64,000 bases of DNA from Lenzites betulinus (lineage: Eukaryota > Basidiomycota > Agaricomycetes > Polyporales > Polyporaceae), in the NCBI GenBank assembly GCA_022264855.1, contig JABYQU010000006.1, positions 372,001 to 436,000 of the forward strand, read 5' to 3'. Position 1 is the stretch's first letter, and each line of letters begins with the position of its first letter. The position numbers were made by a program, and so were the translations under genes. Positions 58,520 through 64,000 of this stretch are shown one piece after another. Below the pieces are notes generated by a model. It was not told the origin of the DNA and made no database searches. It saw nothing but the letters and a program-made list of their open reading frames with translations.

Positions 58520-59255
58520 CATGGCTTATATTCACCACCGCTGGCTCGTTTGTCCTGGCTTTCGACCGTTTGTCGGTACACTGCCAGTGGCGAGGGCGGA
58601 AATGAAGCACGGGGTCTGGCTAACCTTTCGGCCACACGACTGTTAGTGAAGCGCGACTAGCAATACAGTTCGATAGCATACCGACGGCATCTTTTTTGAA
58701 CCAATGAGTTCGAGGATCGAAGGCGCGGATGTTCAAGCCTCGCTTGTGATGCAGATGTAGTACGGCCGTCTACGCACAGTCACGCAGGGCAGCGCGATAA
58801 TCGGTGCACTGTTACACAAACGAGTCAGACAGTGAAGCATAGCATCGTCATTATAGCCATGGCTGCTTGCTTCACTTATCGTTTGATAGAATGAATAGCA
58901 GCCACTCCGGTACGCGTGTTCTGGATGTCGATGCGCGCGTCAGCGAGTCGAACATGACGAACAAGCGCCGACGTCCTAAACACTGATCTTCGTTCAAAGT
59001 CACTAGCAAAGCTAACCCGGCGTCTGCCGAGCACTACAATGCGTGTGTTTAAATAGCACAGCCACTCGTCCTTGTAGTATCGTCAGCACCGCTGCTCGGC
59101 AGAGCCTCCCAGGAAGTGCATGACATTCTGACGCAGTATACCAGGTGTGTGCGGTATGCAACTCCCTAATTACCGCTCTTTGGAAACAGACTGGCGATCA
59201 GGCTTGGGAACACCGCGGAAGGAGTCCGTGCGCATTGGGAGTTCGCAAGGCCGTC
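58520..59255 (+). repeat. Duplicated upstream region of FunK1 genes, copy 3
   Basis: Uninterrupted version of the shared upstream region: CTTTCGACCGTTTGTCGG near 58559, GATAATCGGTGCACTGTTAC near 58796, AGTCAGACAGTGAAGCATAG near 58822, TTCAAAGTCACTAGCAAAG near 58993, and GATCAGGCTTGGGAACACC near 59197. Copies lie at 3170-3940 (reverse) and, split, at 53693-55350. The open frame 59145-59510 starts inside it and is not a gene. Confidence 0.75.
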
Positions 59256-59852
59256 CAGGTGCGGTTTTTCTCGAGAGGAGGCGCTAGATCTGGGCCATTC
59301 GACGTCAAATTACACCACCATATCTACACATTCATCCTGTCCCACAGTAGACCCGTCGTCGACCCCGGCCCAGGTCTTCAGCATCCGGGCGTACCATCAT
59401 TGCTACTAGTAGGAACCTCCACGATGGGGGAAGCTGTCGAAGCCGTCAATCTCAGTATGACCGAGAGCGCATGTAGACGACATTGCATACCTCTTGATAC
59501 CTGCACGTAAGTGGTACATTTTGTCTGCCATGGCGTGTTCAAGTTCTGGCTCCACCACGGAATCCGTGCTGATCAGTGCACTGGCATTGTACTTTAGACG
59601 CTCACGAGTACTACAACCGGACAACGTCCTCAAGGCCTCGTCAGGTTGGTCACTCTTGTACTCGGTGTGGGTTACCATCGTCTTCGTGGCACCTTCGCTG
59701 GTACCCTTGTTTTGCTTGTCATTAATTGCATGCTGCCCATCGGCCCCTGGCTTCTGTCTCCATCTGACGACCCAGTGGCCGTCTGCCGCAAGCCGCAAGC
59801 TCATCTATCCGCCGTGGGGCTCTCGACGCTGCTTTGATCCCCTGCGCCCGCC
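59256..59852. other. Stretch without a convincing gene
   Basis: Overlapping open frames on both strands (59406-59804 minus, 59494-59907 plus) have no recognisable domains. Exons at the 5' end of the membrane-protein gene could lie here, but none could be fixed. Confidence 0.35.
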
Positions 59853-61316
59853 ATGCCAATACACTCGTTGCTTCGTGGTTCCCAACCACCCGCCCATAGC
59901 CGCGTAAATCCAGTCTCCACCGCTTACCAGGTCGCCTCTACGCTCGCTTCACCTCACTTGCGCTATCTCTCAGACCTCCAGCAAGGCGTAGACGCATGTC
60001 TCGTCCTGCTTTTCTTCTGTCTCTGGCGGCCAAGAGCGATCTGTAGCTGGATGCGCGCCGACGTGCTCTCAAGACGGAGTATCGCATCGCTCGTACTGGA
60101 CGCAGCCAAGGAGGCCCTTCTGTACAGCACATGGGACACAAAGTACTGCGGCGCGGTGGTAGCCAAGTTCCTCACCGCCCCGTGGAACTGTCCTGAGGAC
60201 CGCGCGAGGCTCGCACACCTCAAGCATGCACGGAGGCGCGGCGGCATGGTGCATCCTGGTCCGACGCCCGACGGGTAAGTAGAAATGCACACGCGGTCGT
60301 ATGTGCTGCTTGATGTTGACGCATGCCCGGCAGGATGGTGCGCGTGAAGTGGTATCCCGACGTCGAGGCGCCGCTGTGCTACCCCCCGGGCCTCGGAGAG
60401 CTGTGGATGGACGTTCCGCTGGAGTCTGACGGCCGGCTCGACCTGCGGCGTCTGAAGCGGGCGTGGGGGATGGAGAACTGCTTCGTAAGTACTAGTGGCT
60501 CACCAGTGTGGCAGGATTGCTTGTTCGCACTGCGACAGCGTGAGATCCGAGTCGCTCATTGCGCTCTCCAGGCGATGTACACTGGACCCGGAAGGCGCAT
60601 CAGAGTCGGGCCACAACCGGACGAACAGCTCTCCGCGATCGCCTGGACGGTCGCGCTGGGCAGCAATGCAGTCCTAGGCGTCATTGGTAGGTCGACGGTC
60701 CTCCCCTTGGCCGCTCCAAGTCCGTCATCCCGAGCCTGACCCTGCATTCGGTACTCCAGAATGCCCATCGCCATCGACGCAGGCAGCGCGTCGGGGCCGC
60801 GCAATCCTCAAGGGTGTGCCCCGAGGGACGCTCACCGTCGGTCGTCTCATGCTCTCCCATGCGTTTTGGATCGGTGCAACGCTCGCGGCGCTCCCTATGC
60901 TCGTTGTGCTGCGTATGCTACAGCTCCCCGTGCGATTCGCGGGTTTAGTCCTTCTCTGCGTTCTTGGTGTCCCCCTCGCTGCAGTCTGCCTCGTCGGGCG
61001 CCATGCATGGAGGGCCTACGGACGGCTGCGCTTGTCGCTCGAGAGGGCGTGGCGCAGCAAGATCCGTGTGCGCGCGAGTACCTGGACAGTCCTTCCTAGC
61101 CCGGCGGCACGGGAAAGCGGAAAAGCGTGGCTGGGGTGGGTGGCAAGCGGCGTCTTGGCGTGGACTGTCGCCATTGCCGAGGCGTTGTTCCTGACAGCTC
61201 GGGATATCGAGGAGGTAGAGCGGCGTGCTCGGGACGCAAGGAGGCGGTCAGGCGGGTCGGAAATCTCTGTCGACGACGATGAAGATTATGAGGAAGCTGA
61301 AGAGGAGACGAAATGA
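59853..61316 (+). CDS. Multi-pass membrane protein of unknown function
   Basis: Exons 59853-60274, 60334-60484, 60572-60686 and 60787-61316 join in phase to 405 residues; all three introns are GT-AG. The 5' end is uncertain. Predicted membrane segments are LQQGVDACLVLLFFCLW, LSAIAWTVALGSNAVLGVIA, FWIGATLAALPMLVVLRMLQ, FAGLVLLCVLGVPLAAVCLV and WVASGVLAWTVAIAEALFLT. A conserved-looking soluble stretch VRVKWYPDVEAPLCYPPGLG lies between the first two. The C-terminus is highly acidic (SVDDDEDYEEAEEETK). No family is recognised, and no catalytic or transport motif is visible. Confidence 0.6.
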
Positions 61317-63181
61317 TGACGGGTACGTTTATGGTCAGTTTCTCGATGTTTGATATGCTCGCTTGTCCCTGTTATGCCTTAAGCTCTCTTGCTCATATGC
61401 TATGCCCATACTTTGACGAGACTTGATCCTCGGACTCCCCTTCGAGGAAGAATAATCCCAAGTCAATGCTTCTCCTAAAACTTGCGACCAGTAGTGGTTA
61501 GACTCCCCGAGGATACGTTACAGGCTTAGCCTGAGATTCATCCTGTCGTCGCATGCCCGTGAATGCGGCTATTTGTTCTGCATCGGATTTTCTTGAAGAC
61601 GACCCATCCCCCTGTGTTCGCACTGAGCATTGTTGAGCACCATGTGAAGCAACCCGTGAAGACACTCACCAGCACCTACGATGACTTCCCGGTTCGTTTG
61701 AGGTCTTATAGCACCGATATTGATCGGCCTTCGACTCGATACGTAGACGTTCATCTTATGCAGAGTTCTCCGCTGGAAGATACCCGGGAAAGTCAGCATT
61801 GATTAAGCATGCAACGGCTCACTGTCAAGTAGCTCCATAGAAGCGACTGTTCCACGGTTACGCCAATGGTCTTGACGATATGGTATTCCCGTAATCGCGT
61901 CCTAGCTTTGTTGTTGAACTGGAAACCTCGTGGCCAAGGGCTGAGGTGCAAACCCAGACCCTGGAAGCACATGGAACGTACACTGACCTGTCGGAGCGTC
62001 AACTGTACGTGTACCCATGCCGTCTCCGGAAGGTCGCCAGGTCGTGTGTAATGCGAGGCGATGCGCGCACCCAATGCGGAAGAGTGGGTCAAGGAACACA
62101 CGCAGGGGAAGACGGATTGAAATCTAGGCACTTAGCCCGTGGAAAAGTCGCCATGGGTGGGCATGGAATCTGCGCAGGCTCCTGGGAGCCGAGAGGTACA
62201 GGGCGGAAAGGAGAGAACGCGAACTCGACAACGAGAACCGCGAAGAGTTGACTCCCGTCGCGCCATGTCGCATACCCGTTTTCTGCTCAGCCAGGGACGT
62301 CTTGACCATTATGGGAACCGTGGGCGTTATGCGCCTGTCCAAGTGTCGAGCCTTTACGGCCTACGGAAGCATCCACGCTTTCAAAGCAGTCAAACTGCCG
62401 ACAATCGGGTATGGTGCACCATGTCGGAGATACTGGCAAGCATCGCGCTGCAGCAGCCCTCAACAGTCCGGGGGACACGGTTATCGTCGGCCTCGGTGTC
62501 CACTCACGACGCGATTTCGAGAGCACTATGTTCGATCCGAAGTATATACCGGCATCCCAATGTAGGGCGAGGGAAGGAGGAGCTCCGCGTACGTTACCAT
62601 GGGCCACCTGGTCACCTACGGGTTCCACAACTAAACGCCTCGGAGGCCGAACATTCAAGGTCCGGTAGAGCGCCGTAGTGCTTCTTAAGTTAAAGTATAG
62701 AATATCAGCCCATTGAATGCAAACGTCCCTCGTACCAGGGGCAAGGACGATGACACACCTCGGCGTCAGGCCGCAGGGCAACCACAGGGACCGGATAGAT
62801 GGCGGAAACATCGCACGAAACACGACCATGCGGTGACCTCTGCGCAATAAACATGACTGCGATCGAGGTGCGTAGCCATTGAGCAGACATACGCCACGAG
62901 CCCACAAGGCGGCAGGCAGAGGTGGCTCCGCCGCAGGTGCCCGGATGCTTTCGACATCGGCGTACCGGCGTGCTGCGTAGTTGACTCATGCGCGCGGCAG
63001 ACATCCTCCTTCGGCCTGTGCGTACCCGCGCGATACGATAGAATACGATACCTTTCAAAACAAAATAAATTACAAAGAGCAGATAGCATAAACTCTGGGG
63101 CGCCATGGATCAGTCATACGCCGCAACCAGATAGCTCTGCAAGACCGCAAGTAATCGGGTCAGCATCCGGTCCTCGATCGC
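61317..63181. other. 1.9 kb without a recognisable gene
   Basis: Between two converging genes. Overlapping open frames of 60-206 codons occur on both strands (the longest is 62287-62907, minus), but none has a recognisable domain, splice-consistent extension or codon pattern that sets it apart. It may hold decayed mobile DNA or long 3' UTRs; I could not find inverted or direct terminal repeats by eye. Confidence 0.35.
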
Positions 63182-64000
63182 TCATACAACTGCACGCACC
63201 TCGCGTTCCTGCAGGAACTCTAGATACGTCAAGGCGACCGCGACATAGAAAGCAGGCTCAACACCGAGTACGCGGACCTGCCGCTCGTCCAGCTCGATCA
63301 GCCCCGAGTTGCAGTGCGCCGTCCATACCGGCGTCCGGTCGTGAAACGTCAGAAGCGGTGTTGGCGTCAACGGATTCGGGCTGATGGCCTCATCCGAGTT
63401 TGCTGCACTACCGAGCGTCACCGGCGAGTCTAAGGGATCCGGTGCAGCCGCAGCTATTGGTGCAGAGGGGATGGGGGAGAGCGTGAACGAGTACGAGTGG
63501 CTCGGCGCGTTGTTCTTGATCGCAGACATCAACCGCGTGAATATCGAAACCGACTGGACAGGCTCGGGAATGTGGGCGTGCGAGTGTGGGGTAAGCACGA
63601 AGTGCGTCACCGCGGACTGCACTGTTGGTGGAGGAGGGCGGCGCGACTGCTGCGGGCTGAGCTTCGGCGAAAGGGATACCGAGTCGAGCCGTGCGTGCAC
63701 GGAGCGCGGAGACGGAGGATTGACCACTATGGATGGACCCTGGGGTGGAGTCGGAGGGTACGAGTGCATGGAGTCGCGTGTACCATCCGTGAGTGTAATG
63801 TCCGAGTCGGTCGAGTGGTTCGTAATCGCGAACGGGCGTCTGCTCAGTGGCGGGGACGAAGGCGTGGCAGGGAGGTTCGTCCGGCAGGCAAAGGAAAGTG
63901 CCGCCTCGGCATGATATGGCGACGTTTGTGGTATCGGCGTTAGGGAGATGAATACGCCAGGAGGAAACGACGGAGCGCGGACGCGGATGTACCACCCGCG
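63182..64000 (-). CDS. Conserved protein of unknown function (5' end outside window)
   Basis: The frame is open from the right edge of the window to a stop at 63182, 272 residues, and the first ATG inside is at 63769. Translation upstream of that ATG stays open and protein-like (WYIRVRAPSFPPGVFISLTP, AEAALSFACRTNLPATPSSP), so the gene very likely continues past the window. The middle is Pro/Ser-rich; the C-terminus is folded-looking and conserved in memory: TPVWTAHCNSGLIELDERQV, RVLGVEPAFYVAVALTYLEF, LQEREVRAVV. Similar C-termini occur in uncharacterised mushroom proteins. No function can be assigned. Confidence 0.6.
   Translation of the reverse strand, partial: RGWYIRVRAPSFPPGVFISLTPIPQTSPYHAEAALSFACRTNLPATPSSPPLSRRPFAITNHSTDSDITLTDGTRDSMHSYPPTPPQGPSIVVNPPSPRSVHARLDSVSLSPKLSPQQSRRPPPPTVQSAVTHFVLTPHSHAHIPEPVQSVSIFTRLMSAIKNNAPSHSYSFTLSPIPSAPIAAAAPDPLDSPVTLGSAANSDEAISPNPLTPTPLLTFHDRTPVWTAHCNSGLIELDERQVRVLGVEPAFYVAVALTYLEFLQEREVRAVV

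Noticed and set aside
62287..62907. 206-codon open frame on the minus strand
   Set aside because: No recognisable domain, no splice partner, and equally long frames overlap it on the other strand.
1..64000. CRISPR arrays, bacterial operons, secondary-metabolite cluster
   Set aside because: No regular repeat-spacer pattern, no polycistronic gene arrangement, and no PKS, NRPS or terpene synthase core gene in the window.

Overview
This window is nuclear DNA of a filamentous basidiomycete, most likely an Agaricomycete of the polypore type. Three things support this: dense spliced genes with introns of about 45-80 nt and standard GT-AG borders; conserved families typical of that group (FunK1 fungal-type kinases, a clade-specific BTB/POZ family, and small conserved proteins of unknown role); and alternation of both strands every 1-3 kb. 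There are no bacterial-type operons, CRISPR arrays or ribosome binding sites. Exon coordinates were worked out by hand from splice sites, reading phase and family alignment in memory. No database search was run.

Layout: a partial cell-surface protein gene (1-546, +) and a conserved gene of unknown function (719-2812, -) are followed by the first copy of a duplicated FunK1 kinase gene with its duplicated upstream region (3170-7117, +) and a C-terminal FunK1 remnant (7221-7702). A minus-strand block then holds an H2C2 zinc-domain protein, a PH-CNH protein resembling a RhoGEF without its DH domain, a Kin4-type Ser/Thr kinase, a short-chain dehydrogenase and an OTU deubiquitinase (8221-21878). 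From 22.7 to 43.2 kb lies mostly housekeeping DNA: a conserved unknown protein, a UBE2S-like APC/C E2, adenylosuccinate lyase (ADE13), a small conserved protein, a secreted M28 metallopeptidase, a Tda3-like FAD oxidoreductase, SRP9, a mitochondrial 2-oxodicarboxylate carrier, the GPI ethanolamine phosphate transferase MCD4 and a secreted GH78 rhamnosidase. Many of these are divergent pairs sharing one promoter region.

The accessory part runs from 43.9 to 59.3 kb. It has three BTB/POZ paralogues, an OPI3-type phospholipid methyltransferase, and two more FunK1 genes in tandem on the minus strand (50468-53592 and 55486-58356). The shared upstream region of the second FunK1 copy is split by a 1,080-bp element at 53945-55024. 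That element has perfect 23-bp terminal inverted repeats and 5-bp target-site duplications. The window ends with a multi-exon membrane protein (59853-61316), 1.9 kb with no convincing gene, and a partial minus-strand gene running off the end.

The genes do not form one pathway. UBE2S and OTU point to ubiquitin signalling; MCD4, SRP9, the secreted peptidase and GH78 to the secretory route; Kin4 and the PH-CNH protein to cell-cycle and cell-wall signalling. The most interesting features are the FunK1 gene-plus-promoter duplications, the inverted-repeat element inside one of them, and several extreme exon structures: 5-, 7- and 21-nt internal exons, start codons alone in an exon, and GC-AG introns.
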